Origin: Stutzerimonas stutzeri
Lineage (GTDB): Bacteria; Pseudomonadota; Gammaproteobacteria; Pseudomonadales; Pseudomonadaceae
Direction: 5' to 3'
NCBI RefSeq assembly: GCF_000219605.1
Contig: NC_015740.1
Coordinates: 3,906,001-3,970,000, forward strand
DNA length: 64,000 bases
Under the pieces are notes generated by a model. That model was not told where the DNA came from. It did not search any database and worked only from the letters and a program-made list of their open reading frames with translations. Of this stretch, positions 49,344 to 58,147 are shown piece after piece. Every line of letters begins with the position of its first letter. Position 1 is the first letter of the stretch. Made by a program: the position numbers and the translations under genes.

Positions 49344-51869
49344 TCACTGCCCGCGGGGCTTGGCCCTGGCGGTGGGCTCGGCGATCAGCGGATCGTCCGG
49401 CCAGTAGTGCTTGGGATAGCGCCCCTTGAGATCCTTCTTCACCTCGGCATAGGTATTGGCCCAGAAGCTGGCAAGGTCCTGGGTGACCTGTACCGGCCGG
49501 CGCGCCGGCGACAGCAGGTGCAGCTTGACGACCTGCCGGCCAGCGGCGATACGCGGCGTGTCGGCCAGGCCGAACAGCTCCTGCAGGCGCACCGCCAGCA
49601 CCGGCGGCTGCTCGCTGTAGTCCAGCCTGATGCGCGAGCCGGAGGGCACCGTGACGGCCACCGGTGCCTGCTCCTCCAGGCGCTGCGGCAGCGGCCAGGG
49701 CAGCAGGGTGGCGAGCATCGCGGCGAGATCGAGCTGGGCGAAGTGCACCAGCCGCGTGACCTTGCCCAGATAAGGCAGCAGCCAGTCCTCCAGGCGTGCC
49801 AGCAGTGCGGCGTCGCTGACATCCGGCCAGTCGCTGGTGTCGCCCGCATCCAGCTCGAGCTGGCGCAGCAGGCCGATGCGCGCCTGCCACTGGCGCAGCT
49901 CCGGCGTCCAGGCCAGCAGTTCCAGCCCCTTGCGCCGCACCAGCGCGAGCAGCGCCTTGCCACGTGCCTCTTCGTCCAGCGTCGGCAGCGGTTCGCGACT
50001 GAGCACCAGCTCGCCGACCCGCCGCTGCCGCTCGGCACGCAGCACGCCCTCGCGCTCGTCCCATTCCAGCTCGTCGCGCACGGCGACCTGCTCGGCCAGC
50101 GCCCCCTCGAACAATGCCGCGTCCAGCGCCACGGCGCGATAGATGCGCTCCTCACGCTGGCCCTGATGGCTGCCCAGCTCGGCGATCACCAGCCACGGCT
50201 CCTTCATCAACTGGTCCGGCTCGCCGAACTGCGCCGCGCGGCCGTTGGCCAGCCGATAGCCACCGCCGCCCTCGCGGCGCTGTCGGGCCACCCGGTCCGG
50301 ATAGGCGAAGGCCAGCAGTGCGGCCAGGGCGTGTTGCTCATCGAGTTCAGCAGCCGGCGCCGCCGCAGCACCGCGCAGCAAGCTGCGAAACTGCCGGGCC
50401 ATCTGCCGGACGCGCTGTACCCCAGCACCACGACCATCCTGCAACTGATGCAGGCGCAGGGCGAGATCGGCTCCGCCGCCGCGCTGCCCGCCGGGTTGAA
50501 TGTCACGCTCGACCAGCAGCGCCGCCACGTCGGCAGCCAACGCAGCCACGCCCAACGCCTGCCCGCGCAGCAGCATGTGCGCCAGGCGCGGATGCACCGG
50601 CAGCTCGGCCATCGCCTGGCCGTGACGGGTCAGCTGCCAGCCGCCGTGCTCGCTGCGCTGCAGCGCACCGAGGCGCTCCAGCAGGGCCTGCGCCTGACCG
50701 TAGGCGGCGGCCGGCGGACGATCGAGCCAGGCCAGCTCGTCGGGCTCGACACCCCAGCGCGCCAGCTGCAGCGCGACGCCGGCAAGATCCGCCTGGAGAA
50801 TTTCCGCCTCGCCGTAGGCCGCCAGCTGCCCGTGCTGCTCCTCCGACCACAGCCGGTAGCAGACACCCGGCTCCAGCCGCCCGGCCCGCCCCGCCCGTTG
50901 CGTGGCCGAGGCACGGGAGATGCGCCGGGTTTCCAGGCGGGTCATGCCACTGCCGGGATCGAAGCGCGGCACCCGCGCCAGCCCGGCGTCCACCACCACC
51001 CGCACACCTTCGATGGTCAGACTGGTCTCGGCGATATTGGTCGCCAGCACGACCTTGCGCAGGCCTGCCGGTGCAGGCTCGATGGCCGCACGCTGCTGGG
51101 CCAGCTCCAGTTCGCCATGCAGCGGGCAGAGGAGGATGTCGCCGCGCCCCTCCAGCTGTTCGGTCAGCGCTTCGTTCACCCGACGGATCTCGGCCTGCCC
51201 CGGCAGGAACACCAGCACGCTGCCGCGCTCGTCCTGCAGCGCCTGCAGCACCGTCTGCACCACCCGCGGCTCGATGCGCTCGCCCGGCGCCAGCGGGCGG
51301 CCCCAGCGCTGCTCCACCGGGTGCATGCGTCCCTCGCTGCGCACCACCGGTGCCTCGTCGAGCAACGCCGACAGGCGCTGGCCCTCCAGCGTCGCCGACA
51401 TCAGCAGCAGCTTGAGCGGCTCGTCGCGCAGTAGCTGACGCGCATTGAGGGTCAGCGCCAGGGCCAGATCGGCATCCAGGCTGCGCTCGTGGAATTCGTC
51501 GAAGATCACCAGCCCGACGCCTTCCAGTGCCGGGTCGTCCTGCAGGCGGCGCGCAAGGATGCCCTCGGTGACCACCTCGATGCGGGTGTTCGGCCCGACC
51601 TTGCTGTCCAGGCGGATGCGGTAGCCCACCGTCTCGCCGACCCGCTCGCCCAGCTCGCTGGCCAGGCGTTCGGCGGCGGCGCGGGCGGCCAGCCGGCGCG
51701 GTTCGAGCATGATGATGGTCTGCCCGGCCAGCCAGGCTTCGCCGAGCAGCGCCAGCGGCACGCGGGTGGTCTTGCCGGCGCCGGGCGGCGCCTCGAGCAC
51801 GGCTTCGTCGCGCTGCTGCAGGGCCTGGCGCAACGCCGGCAGAACTTCGTCGATCGGTAGGGAATTCAT
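49344..51869 (-). CDS. hrpB: ATP-dependent RNA helicase HrpB
   Basis: A DEAH-type helicase of 841 residues. Motif I is EAPPGAGKTTRVPLALL, motif II is DEFH in IFDEFHERSLDADLALAL, motif III is MSATLEG, and ATNIAETSLTIEGVRVVVD and ATQRAGRAGRLEPGVCYRLW are motifs V and VI. The C-terminal HrpB-specific domain ends near FWANTYAEVKKDLKGRYPKH. The biological RNA target is not established. The ATG at 51869 was taken; a GTG two codons earlier is possible. Confidence 0.95.
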   Translation of the reverse strand: MNSLPIDEVLPALRQALQQRDEAVLEAPPGAGKTTRVPLALLGEAWLAGQTIIMLEPRRLAARAAAERLASELGERVGETVGYRIRLDSKVGPNTRIEVVTEGILARRLQDDPALEGVGLVIFDEFHERSLDADLALALTLNARQLLRDEPLKLLLMSATLEGQRLSALLDEAPVVRSEGRMHPVEQRWGRPLAPGERIEPRVVQTVLQALQDERGSVLVFLPGQAEIRRVNEALTEQLEGRGDILLCPLHGELELAQQRAAIEPAPAGLRKVVLATNIAETSLTIEGVRVVVDAGLARVPRFDPGSGMTRLETRRISRASATQRAGRAGRLEPGVCYRLWSEEQHGQLAAYGEAEILQADLAGVALQLARWGVEPDELAWLDRPPAAAYGQAQALLERLGALQRSEHGGWQLTRHGQAMAELPVHPRLAHMLLRGQALGVAALAADVAALLVERDIQPGGQRGGGADLALRLHQLQDGRGAGVQRVRQMARQFRSLLRGAAAAPAAELDEQHALAALLAFAYPDRVARQRREGGGGYRLANGRAAQFGEPDQLMKEPWLVIAELGSHQGQREERIYRAVALDAALFEGALAEQVAVRDELEWDEREGVLRAERQRRVGELVLSREPLPTLDEEARGKALLALVRRKGLELLAWTPELRQWQARIGLLRQLELDAGDTSDWPDVSDAALLARLEDWLLPYLGKVTRLVHFAQLDLAAMLATLLPWPLPQRLEEQAPVAVTVPSGSRIRLDYSEQPPVLAVRLQELFGLADTPRIAAGRQVVKLHLLSPARRPVQVTQDLASFWANTYAEVKKDLKGRYPKHYWPDDPLIAEPTARAKPRGQ

Positions 51870-51928
51870 GAGCACTCGCTTCGGGCAGACGATTCAACAA
51901 CCGAAGCGCCCGCCCGAAGCTGGGCGCA

Positions 51929-52429
51929 TCAGTTGACGCTGTAGCCGCGTCCGGTCAGGCAGGCACCGAGGGCGCGCTTGTAGGTGTCGGCAACGCTGGC
52001 CGCCGGGGCCGTCCGGGCGCTGGCCGGGTCGAAACCGCTCTGGCTGACCGCCCAGCTATGGCACTCGTAGCGGTCGCGGCTCTGCTGCTCGGCACTCTGG
52101 CCCTTGGCCGGATAGGCGATCACATCATATCGCGTGGCCTCGCTGGCCGGCAGCGGCGGCTGGCTGACGGGTTCGTAGACGTTGCGCTCGGCATTCCACA
52201 GGTAATAGGTTCCGGCGGCGACGAAGCAGAGCATGCTGCCGATCCACACCTCCCGCGCGCCGGCTGGCAGTCCGTGCCCATGACGCGGCCCTGGCGCAGG
52301 GTAGGGCCCCGGGCCGCCCGGCCCACGCTGCATGCCCGGACCCGGCCCGGGCGGTGCAGCAAGGGCGGTCGCTGCAACGCAGAAGGAAAGGAACGCGCCG
52401 AGCGCGGCGCGCGGCAATGATCCGAACAT
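51929..52429 (-). CDS. Exported DUF6515-like protein
   Basis: A protein of 166 residues with a signal peptide (cleavage near ALAAP), then a Pro/Gly-rich stretch (about 26-55), a short hydrophobic segment (IGSMLCFVAAGTYYLW) and a C-terminal region with SRDRYECHSWAVSQSGFDP and two cysteines. This pattern, with YECHxWA followed by FDP, is common in small exported proteins of unknown function. It stands alone, divergent from the lipoprotein gene at 52619. Confidence 0.7.
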   Translation of the reverse strand: MFGSLPRAALGAFLSFCVAATALAAPPGPGPGMQRGPGGPGPYPAPGPRHGHGLPAGAREVWIGSMLCFVAAGTYYLWNAERNVYEPVSQPPLPASEATRYDVIAYPAKGQSAEQQSRDRYECHSWAVSQSGFDPASARTAPAASVADTYKRALGACLTGRGYSVN

Positions 52430-52587
52430 GGTGGTGCACTCCGAGTGAGAGGAATCGCCACGCGATTATCCGCCGGAGCCGCGCCGGGCTCCGTCAATGC
52501 TCGGTAAGGACTGGGTAAAGCTGCCAGGCGCCGAACACCCGTGCGTGCGGCATGGTCTGATGTCGAGAAAACATCATCCAGCCCTTG

Positions 52588-52593
52588 TATAGT
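52588..52593 (+). promoter_or_regulatory. -10 box before the 52.6 kb lipoprotein gene
   Basis: TATAGT lies 26 bases before the ATG; no convincing -35 box was found. The remainder of the 189-base divergent gap shows no other clear element. Confidence 0.35.
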
Positions 52594-52618
52594 TGCGCCA
52601 CTTTTCCAGGAGGTCTTT

Positions 52619-53035
52619 ATGCGTACCCGTAACCGAATCATCGGCGGCGTGTTGGCCGCGTCCCTGTTCACCCAGCTGACCGCCTGCGGCACGCTGTTCT
52701 ACCCCGATCGCCGCGGGCAGATCGAAGGCCGCATCGACCCGGCCATCGCCGTGCTCAACGCCGTCGGCCTGCTGTTCTACGTCATCCCCGGACTGATCGC
52801 GTTCGGCATCGACTTCGCCACCGGTGCGATCTACCTGCCGGACAACCAGTACTCCATGGCGCCGGAGAAATTGCAGGAAGCGATCGGCGCCGATGGGCAG
52901 ATCGACCAGGCCCGCCTGAAAGCCATCATCGAGGCGGAAACCGGCCGCAGCCTGCCGCTGGACGACCCGCGACTGATCCAGCACAACGGCAGCGTCGAGC
53001 AGCTGGCCGCCTTCGGCCTGCGCCCGGCCGCCTGA
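52619..53035 (+). CDS. Small lipoprotein of unknown function
   Basis: A protein of 138 residues. A signal peptide ends in a lipobox QLTAC (Cys23). It has TLFYPDRRGQIEGRIDPAIA, a hydrophobic segment (VLNAVGLLFYVIPGLIAFGI) and FATGAIYLPDNQYS, then a helical C-terminus. The pattern recurs in pseudomonads, but I know no function. A strong AGGAGGT site precedes the ATG. The CDF exporter gene follows after 25 bases, so they may be co-transcribed. Confidence 0.8.
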   Translation: MRTRNRIIGGVLAASLFTQLTACGTLFYPDRRGQIEGRIDPAIAVLNAVGLLFYVIPGLIAFGIDFATGAIYLPDNQYSMAPEKLQEAIGADGQIDQARLKAIIEAETGRSLPLDDPRLIQHNGSVEQLAAFGLRPAA

Positions 53036-53060
53036 TGCCCACGAGGGACAGCCGCCGCCG

Positions 53061-53951
53061 ATGAGCATCAATCGCGACCACGCCCGGCTCATGCGCCGGG
53101 CCAGCGCCGCGGCATTGGCGACGGCCATCCTGCTGGCGCTGAGCAAGGCCGTCGCCTGGTGGCTGAGCGGCTCGGTGAGCCTGCTGGCCGGCCTCACCGA
53201 CTCGCTGCTGGACGGCGCCGCCTCGCTGCTCAACCTGCTGGCGGTGCACTACTCGCTGCGCCCGGCGGACGACGATCACCGCTACGGCCATGGCAAGGCC
53301 GAGGCACTGGCCGGGCTGGGGCAGGCGGCATTCATCTGCGTCAGCGCGATCCTCGTCGGCGTGCAAGGCGTCGACCGCCTGCTGCATCCGCAACCGTTGG
53401 GCGCGCAGGGTGTAGGCATCGCGGTGATGATCTTCTCGCTGGTGATGACCGCCGTGCTGCTGACCTACCAGCATCACGTGGTGAAAATCACCGGTTCCAC
53501 CGCCGTTCGCGCCGATTCGCTGCACTACCGCTCCGACCTGCTGCTCAACAGCAGCATCCTGCTCGCGCTGGTCCTCGCCAGCTTTGGCTGGGAGCGTACC
53601 GACGCGTTGTTCGGCATCGCCATCGCCTTTTACATCTTCTGGAGCGCGATCAGCATCGTCCGCGAGGCCGGGGCCGTGCTGATGGATACCGAGCTGTCGC
53701 CGGAGATCAGCGAACAGATGCAGCAACTGGTCTGCGAAGTGCCCGGGGTACATGGTTGCCATGACTTCCGCACGCGGGTTTCCGGCACGCGCTGGTTCGT
53801 CCAGTTGCACCTGGAACTGCCTGGTGAACTGCCGCTGTCGCAGGCACATGATCTGTGTGTGGCGGTGGAGAATGCGATTCATGACCGCTATCCGAACGCG
53901 GAGGTGCTGGTGCATGCCGACCCGCTTGAGGTAGCGCCGCCGAGGCGGTGA
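53061..53951 (+). CDS. CDF-family cation efflux protein (FieF-like)
   Basis: A proton-driven Zn/Fe exporter-type protein of 296 residues. Six membrane helices are followed by a cytoplasmic domain. The transport site is visible as the two Asp in LTDSLLDGAAS and the His/Asp pair in DSLHYRSDLL. The cytosolic domain includes HDFRTRVSGTRWFVQLHLEL and ends in VLVHADPLE. It resembles FieF (YiiP); whether iron, zinc or cadmium is exported is not shown by sequence. Confidence 0.9.
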   Translation: MSINRDHARLMRRASAAALATAILLALSKAVAWWLSGSVSLLAGLTDSLLDGAASLLNLLAVHYSLRPADDDHRYGHGKAEALAGLGQAAFICVSAILVGVQGVDRLLHPQPLGAQGVGIAVMIFSLVMTAVLLTYQHHVVKITGSTAVRADSLHYRSDLLLNSSILLALVLASFGWERTDALFGIAIAFYIFWSAISIVREAGAVLMDTELSPEISEQMQQLVCEVPGVHGCHDFRTRVSGTRWFVQLHLELPGELPLSQAHDLCVAVENAIHDRYPNAEVLVHADPLEVAPPRR

Positions 53952-54356
53952 GCCTTCGACCAGTGTCAGGCGTCGGGGCGATAGAGCCCCTGTCTGTATC
54001 GCTTGCAGGTTTGCAGACCTTGCATCGCCGATCACATCCAAACCCCCACGACGCCCACAACGAAAAAGACCACGCCTGGGCGTGGTCTCTTCGATTCGTC
54101 TGGCCGATGGTAACGGCTGCTTCGCACGGTGCCTCGTGAGCGCCGGAGGCCCGGACCGTCGGTCTCGGTAAGACTTTCGGTGACCGCGGCGGGGATCGCG
54201 TGCCGTGGTCGTTCTGCCGGGGGCTGAAGTTGAGATAAAGCTTACGCCGCCCCGACCGGCACCGGATTGCTAAGATTGCTGATCAAGGCACCTCTTGCGC
54301 AATCTTCAGCCCTGGACTCATCATCACGCGCAATCCGATCCCAAAGGCATCCCTCC
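53952..54356. other. 405-base gene-free gap with a lone hairpin
   Basis: No convincing coding frame is seen. It holds the hairpin at 54067-54088 and the presumed lrp promoter region (AT-richer stretch around 54225-54290, with TAAGAT near 54272). The part between 54090 and 54220 is GC-rich with several short inverted repeats and no recognised RNA family. Confidence 0.5.
54067..54088 (-). terminator. Intrinsic terminator in the fieF-like/lrp gap
   Basis: AGACCACGC - CTGG - GCGTGGTCT. On the minus strand it is followed by TTTTTCG, on the plus strand only by CTTCG. It therefore fits best as the end of a minus-strand transcript, although no gene was found upstream of it on that strand; weaker use for the CDF gene is possible. 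Confidence 0.6.
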
Positions 54357-54836
54357 ATGAGCAAACTCGACCGCTACGACCTGCGCATTCTCGCCGAACT
54401 GCAGCACGACGCCCGCATTTCGAACCAGGAGTTGGCCGAACGCATCGGACTGTCGCCCTCGCCCTGCTCACGCCGCGTCAAGCAACTGGAAGACGACGGC
54501 TATATCGCTCGCCAGGTAGCCCTGCTCGACCGCAAGAAGCTCGGCCTGACGCTGACCGCCTACGTGCTGATCGGCATGGACCGGCACACCCCGGAGCGCT
54601 TCGAGCACTTCGAGGGCGTGATCGGACGCTGCCCGGAAGTGCTGGAATGCAGCCTGGTCACCGGCATGGATGCCGACTACCAGCTCAAGGTGGTGGTGCC
54701 GGACATGGACCACTACCAACAGTTCCTGCTCGACACCCTCACGCGTATCGAAGGCGTCTCCAGCGTGCGTTCCAGCTTTGTCCTGCGTCAGGTGGCATCG
54801 AGCACCGAGCTGCCACTGGAGCATTTGCGCAGCTGA
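54357..54836 (+). CDS. Lrp/AsnC-family regulator
   Basis: A protein of 159 residues. The N-terminal helix-turn-helix (about 5-60) contains DLRILAELQHDARISNQELA and ERIGLSPSPCSRRVKQLEDD; the C-terminal RAM domain has LECSLVTGMDADYQLKVVVP and TRIEGVSSVRSSFVLRQV. It resembles global Lrp rather than BkdR, but the effector is uncertain. In P. aeruginosa lrp is divergent from dadA; no dadA is present here. The start at 54357 follows CCCTCC without a strong ribosome site. Confidence 0.88.
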   Translation: MSKLDRYDLRILAELQHDARISNQELAERIGLSPSPCSRRVKQLEDDGYIARQVALLDRKKLGLTLTAYVLIGMDRHTPERFEHFEGVIGRCPEVLECSLVTGMDADYQLKVVVPDMDHYQQFLLDTLTRIEGVSSVRSSFVLRQVASSTELPLEHLRS

Positions 54837-54881
54837 GACGCAGCGCACAGGTTGTACCCTACTTTCCGAAGGGTTACTGCC

Positions 54882-54887
54882 TATAAT
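54882..54887 (+). promoter_or_regulatory. -10 box before the globin gene
   Basis: A perfect TATAAT about 98 bases before the ATG; the -35 region is not clear. Confidence 0.4.
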
Positions 54888-54984
54888 CCGCGCCCTTGCA
54901 TCCGGTGTCGCCAGGCGCGCCGGACAGCCGAATGCGACGCTCCGTACAGGCGCCGCTCCCGAACCTTCGTGCCAGGGATGCCCC

Positions 54985-55377
54985 ATGAACGACACCAACC
55001 GCGTCATGCAGAGCTATGGCCGCTGCTGCGCGAGCCCCCGCTTCTTCGATGACTTCTACGCCACCTTTCTCGCCAGCTCGCCAGCGATACGGGAGAAGTT
55101 CGCCCGTACCGACATGACCGCGCAGAAGCAGCTGTTGCGCGCCGGCATCCTCAACCTGGTGCTGTTCGCCCGCGGCATGCCGGACACCAAGCTCCGTGCG
55201 CTGGGTCAGAGCCATTCGCGGGCACAGCTGGATATCCATCCGGAGCTCTATGACCTGTGGATCGATGCCCTGCTCGAGACCATCGGGCAACACGACGAGG
55301 ACCTGCAGCAGGCGGACCTGCAGGCCTGGCGCGCGGTGCTGAACAAGGGCATCGATGTGATCAAGGCGGCCTACTGA
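54985..55377 (+). CDS. Single-domain bacterial globin
   Basis: A protein of 130 residues with a globin-like pattern: MQSYGRCCASPRFFDDFYAT, then ASSPAIREKFARTDMTAQ, the presumed proximal His in ALGQSHSRAQLDIHPELYDL, and WIDALLETIGQHD. These fit the B, E, F and G helices of short bacterial globins that bind haem. The role (oxygen, NO or redox sensing) cannot be read from sequence. It has its own promoter and ATG start with CAGGG upstream. Confidence 0.8.
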   Translation: MNDTNRVMQSYGRCCASPRFFDDFYATFLASSPAIREKFARTDMTAQKQLLRAGILNLVLFARGMPDTKLRALGQSHSRAQLDIHPELYDLWIDALLETIGQHDEDLQQADLQAWRAVLNKGIDVIKAAY

Positions 55378-55552
55378 ATTCGGGCGAGACATTTCGCCGC
55401 ACCGGCGCCCGGTCGGCGCGATCCGAACGCTTTGCGAGCACGACCGTCCAACCAGCGGTGGCACACGCGCCGCTTTGCGCAGGCGTATACTGCCCCGCTT
55501 TCGCGCCCGGCCTGCCACGGGCGCCGTCGTCGAAGTCAGTCAGGAGAACCCT

Positions 55553-55771
55553 GTGGATCCCGAAGTTTTCGAAAAGTGGATGATGATCGTGCTGGTCGGC
55601 GGGCTGATGGCCTTCATGGCCTTCATCATCTGGGACCTGGCTAAGAAGTCGAAGGCCGGGCGCCTTGGCACCGCCATCCTCTTCCTCGGTCTCGGCCTGT
55701 GCCTGTTCGCCTTTCTCGCCAAGCCGGTCATCGGATACATCATCGAAGTGACTCAGGGCATCCCGCACTGA
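55553..55771 (+). CDS. DUF2788 small membrane protein
   Basis: A protein of 72 residues starting at a GTG with AGGAGAACCCT upstream. VDPEVFEKWMMIVLVGGLMA opens it, and two membrane helices follow (about 9-28 and 41-62) with a KKSKAGRLG loop between. This layout matches the DUF2788 family of proteobacterial membrane proteins of unknown function. Confidence 0.8.
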   Translation: MDPEVFEKWMMIVLVGGLMAFMAFIIWDLAKKSKAGRLGTAILFLGLGLCLFAFLAKPVIGYIIEVTQGIPH

Positions 55772-55783
55772 GTTGAGGCACCG

Positions 55784-55808
55784 GCCGGCGCGCTACAGCT
55801 GCGCCGGC
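55784..55808. terminator. Shared hairpin between convergent DUF2788 gene and rluE
   Basis: GCCGGCGC - nine-base loop - GCGCCGGC. The loop contains the rluE stop codon. There is no T run. Confidence 0.5.
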
Positions 55809-56422
55809 ACTTCCCGCCACTCGCCCGGCTGCAGGCCGTCCAGCGCCCAGGGGCCGATGCGCACCCGTACCAGGCGCAAGGTCGGCAAGCCAACCGCCGC
55901 CGTCATGCGCCTCACCTGGCGATTGCGCCCTTCGCGAATCACCAGCTCCAGCCAGCTGGTCGGTACGCTCTTGCGGAAGCGCACCGGCGGATTGCGCGGC
56001 CACAGCTCGGGCTCATCGAGCTGCCGCGCTTCGGCCGGCAGGGTCATGCCGTCGTTCAGCTCGACGCCCTGACGCAGCCGCTCCAGCTGTGTCTCGTCCA
56101 CCTCGCCTTCCACCTGCACCCAGTAGGTCTTGGGCAGCTTGTGCTTCGGGTCGGCGATACGCGCCTGCAACCGACCGTCGTTGGTCAGCAGCAACAGACC
56201 CTCGCTGTCGCGATCCAGGCGCCCGGCGGGGTAGACGCCCGGCACCGAGACGAAGTCCTTCAAGGTCGCACGACCATCGGCATCGGCGAACTGCGTAAGC
56301 ACGTCGAACGGCTTGTTCAGCAGCAACAGCCGCGGCTCGGCCGGCGGCGCCTTGGCGACGCGCCGCGGCGCAGGCGCTCTGGCAGGCGATCGCGAGGATG
56401 GAGAACGCGGTGGGCGGGGCAT
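55793..56422 (-). CDS. rluE: 23S rRNA pseudouridine synthase (RluE type)
   Basis: A protein of 209 residues of the RsuA group without an S4 domain. [20 protein letters not shown] opens the catalytic domain, the catalytic Asp lies in [20 protein letters not shown], and [20 protein letters not shown] is the conserved C-terminal block. The N-terminus (about 28 residues) is a Pro/Arg-rich tail that may contact rRNA. In E. coli RluE modifies U2457 of 23S rRNA; the same target is inferred. Confidence 0.9.
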   Translation of the reverse strand: MPRPPRSPSSRSPARAPAPRRVAKAPPAEPRLLLLNKPFDVLTQFADADGRATLKDFVSVPGVYPAGRLDRDSEGLLLLTNDGRLQARIADPKHKLPKTYWVQVEGEVDETQLERLRQGVELNDGMTLPAEARQLDEPELWPRNPPVRFRKSVPTSWLELVIREGRNRQVRRMTAAVGLPTLRLVRVRIGPWALDGLQPGEWREVPAQL

Positions 56423-56540
56423 GGCGACGGGTCTCGGAGCGGGCCGGCCATGCTAGAAGCCAGGCCTGCAGCGGGCAAGTGGCGGGCCGGCACCGAAATC
56501 GGGCAAAGCGGGCCCTGGCAGTGCACCACGCGCCCTGCGA

Positions 56541-56557
56541 TGCACCAGCTTGGCTCA
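56541..56557 (+). promoter_or_regulatory. Candidate NtrC binding site
   Basis: TGCACCA-GCT-TGGCTCA matches the NtrC dyad TGCACCA-N3-TGGTGCA at 12 of 14 positions. It lies 67 bases upstream of the sigma-54 promoter, a normal enhancer distance. A second half-site TGCACCA occurs at 56522-56528. Confidence 0.6.
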
Positions 56558-56623
56558 CCACGAAAGCTGCCGGATCAACCCAGGATCGGCGCAAAGCGGC
56601 GTCGTAGAAGGCTTTGCGCGATT

Positions 56624-56639
56624 TGGCACGGATGCTGCC
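56624..56639 (+). promoter_or_regulatory. Sigma-54 promoter of the urt operon
   Basis: TGGCACG-GATG-CTGCC matches TGGCACG-N4-TTGCW with a perfect -24 element and correct GG-N10-GC spacing. The expected transcript start is about 52 bases before the urtA ATG. The rest of this 280-base gap shows only the NtrC-like site. Confidence 0.8.
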
Positions 56640-56702
56640 ATTGCTCCAGGCGTTCCGATGTACCCAGCCCACAGTTGCGCACGGACAGCCAAGGAGCCCC
56701 AA

Positions 56703-57971
56703 ATGAAACGCCGTCCTCTGATCGAGACCACCCTCGCCGCCAGTGCCCTGATGCTCAGCGGTCTGTTCCCCTTCACCCTGCAGGCCGCCGAAACCATCAA
56801 GGTCGGCATCCTGCATTCGCTGTCCGGCACCATGGCCATCTCCGAGACCTCGCTCAAGGACATGGCGCTGATGACGATCGACGAGATCAACGCCAAGGGC
56901 GGCGTGCTCGGCAAGCAGCTCGAGCCGGTGGTGGTCGATCCGGCTTCCAACTGGCCGCTGTTCGCCGAGAAAGGCCGTCAGCTGCTGACCCAGGACAAGG
57001 TCGCGGTGACCTTCGGTTGCTGGACTTCGGTTTCGCGCAAATCCGTGCTGCCGGTCTATGAAGAACTCAACGGTCTGCTGTTCTACCCGGTGCAGTACGA
57101 AGGCGAGGAACTGTCGCCGAACGTCTTCTACACCGGCGCCGCACCGAACCAGCAGGCCATCCCGGCCGTCGAGTACCTGATGAGCGAAGACGGCGGCAGC
57201 GCCGAGCGCTTCTTCCTGCTCGGTACCGACTACGTCTACCCGCGCACCACCAACAAGATCCTGCGCGCCTTCCTGATCAGCAAGGGCGTGCCGGAATCCA
57301 GCATCGAAGAGGTCTACACCCCCTTCGGTCACAGCGATTACCAGACCATCGTCGCCAACATCAAGAAGTTCGCCGCCGGCGGCAAGACGGCCGTGGTGTC
57401 GACCATCAACGGCGACTCCAACGTGCCCTTCTACAAGGAGCTGGCCAACCAGGGCCTGGACGCCACCGACGTTCCGGTCGTCGCCTTCTCGGTCGGTGAA
57501 GAAGAGCTGCGTGGCATCGACACCAAGCCGCTGGTCGGGCACCTGGCCGCCTGGAACTACTTCCAGTCGGTGGAGAACCCGGTCAACGAAGCCTTCGTCA
57601 GCAAGTGGAAGGCCTACGCCAAGGCCAAGAACCTGCCGGGCGCCGACAAGGCCGTGACCAACGACCCGATGGAGGCCACCTACGTAGGCATCCACATGTG
57701 GGCGCAGGCGGTCGAGAAGGCCGGCAGCACCGAGGTGGACAAGGTACGCGATGCACTCGCCGGGCAGACCTTCAAGGCACCGAGCGGCTACACCCTGACC
57801 ATGGACGAGAAGAACCACCACCTGCACAAGCCGGTGATGATCGGCGAGGTCCAGGAGGACGGTCAGTTCTCGGTGGTCTGGGAAACCGAAAGCCCGGTCC
57901 GCGCCCAGCCGTGGAGCCCCTACATCCCGGGCAACGACAAGAAGCCGGATTACGCGGTGAAGTCCAACTAA
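56703..57971 (+). CDS. urtA: Urea ABC transporter, substrate-binding protein
   Basis: The periplasmic urea receptor, 422 residues. The signal peptide (about 1-27, ending LQAAE) is followed by IKVGILHSLSGTMAISETSL, VVDPASNWPLFAEKGRQLL, FGCWTSVSRKSVLPVYEEL and LLFYPVQYEGEE, a set characteristic of UrtA within the branched-chain amino acid binding family. It is the first gene of urtABCDE. Confidence 0.95.
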   Translation: MKRRPLIETTLAASALMLSGLFPFTLQAAETIKVGILHSLSGTMAISETSLKDMALMTIDEINAKGGVLGKQLEPVVVDPASNWPLFAEKGRQLLTQDKVAVTFGCWTSVSRKSVLPVYEELNGLLFYPVQYEGEELSPNVFYTGAAPNQQAIPAVEYLMSEDGGSAERFFLLGTDYVYPRTTNKILRAFLISKGVPESSIEEVYTPFGHSDYQTIVANIKKFAAGGKTAVVSTINGDSNVPFYKELANQGLDATDVPVVAFSVGEEELRGIDTKPLVGHLAAWNYFQSVENPVNEAFVSKWKAYAKAKNLPGADKAVTNDPMEATYVGIHMWAQAVEKAGSTEVDKVRDALAGQTFKAPSGYTLTMDEKNHHLHKPVMIGEVQEDGQFSVVWETESPVRAQPWSPYIPGNDKKPDYAVKSN

Positions 57972-57986
57972 CCGCTGCGGTCGCCA

Positions 57987-58065
57987 TGGTGGATGGGTGA
58001 CGCACCGATTTCGCGTCCCGATCCACCCCACGATCCCTCGGCTTTCGTTGGGCGGATCGGGACGC
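57987..58065. repeat. Inverted repeats in the urtA-urtB gap
   Basis: Two overlapping structures are present. GGTGGATGGGTG ... GATCCACCCCACG (57987-58032) is a diverged member of the dispersed repeat family. GCGTCCCGATCC (58013-58024) and GGATCGGGACGC (58054-58065) form a perfect 12-base inverted repeat with a 29-base loop. They occupy half of the 176-base gap. Confidence 0.7.
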
Positions 58066-58147
58066 GTAGTCGAGACGTTCTCATCCGCCCGCCCATCGCC
58101 GCCACCTCCGTCAAGAGAGCCCGCGGCGCCCCCTGGGGAATTCACGC

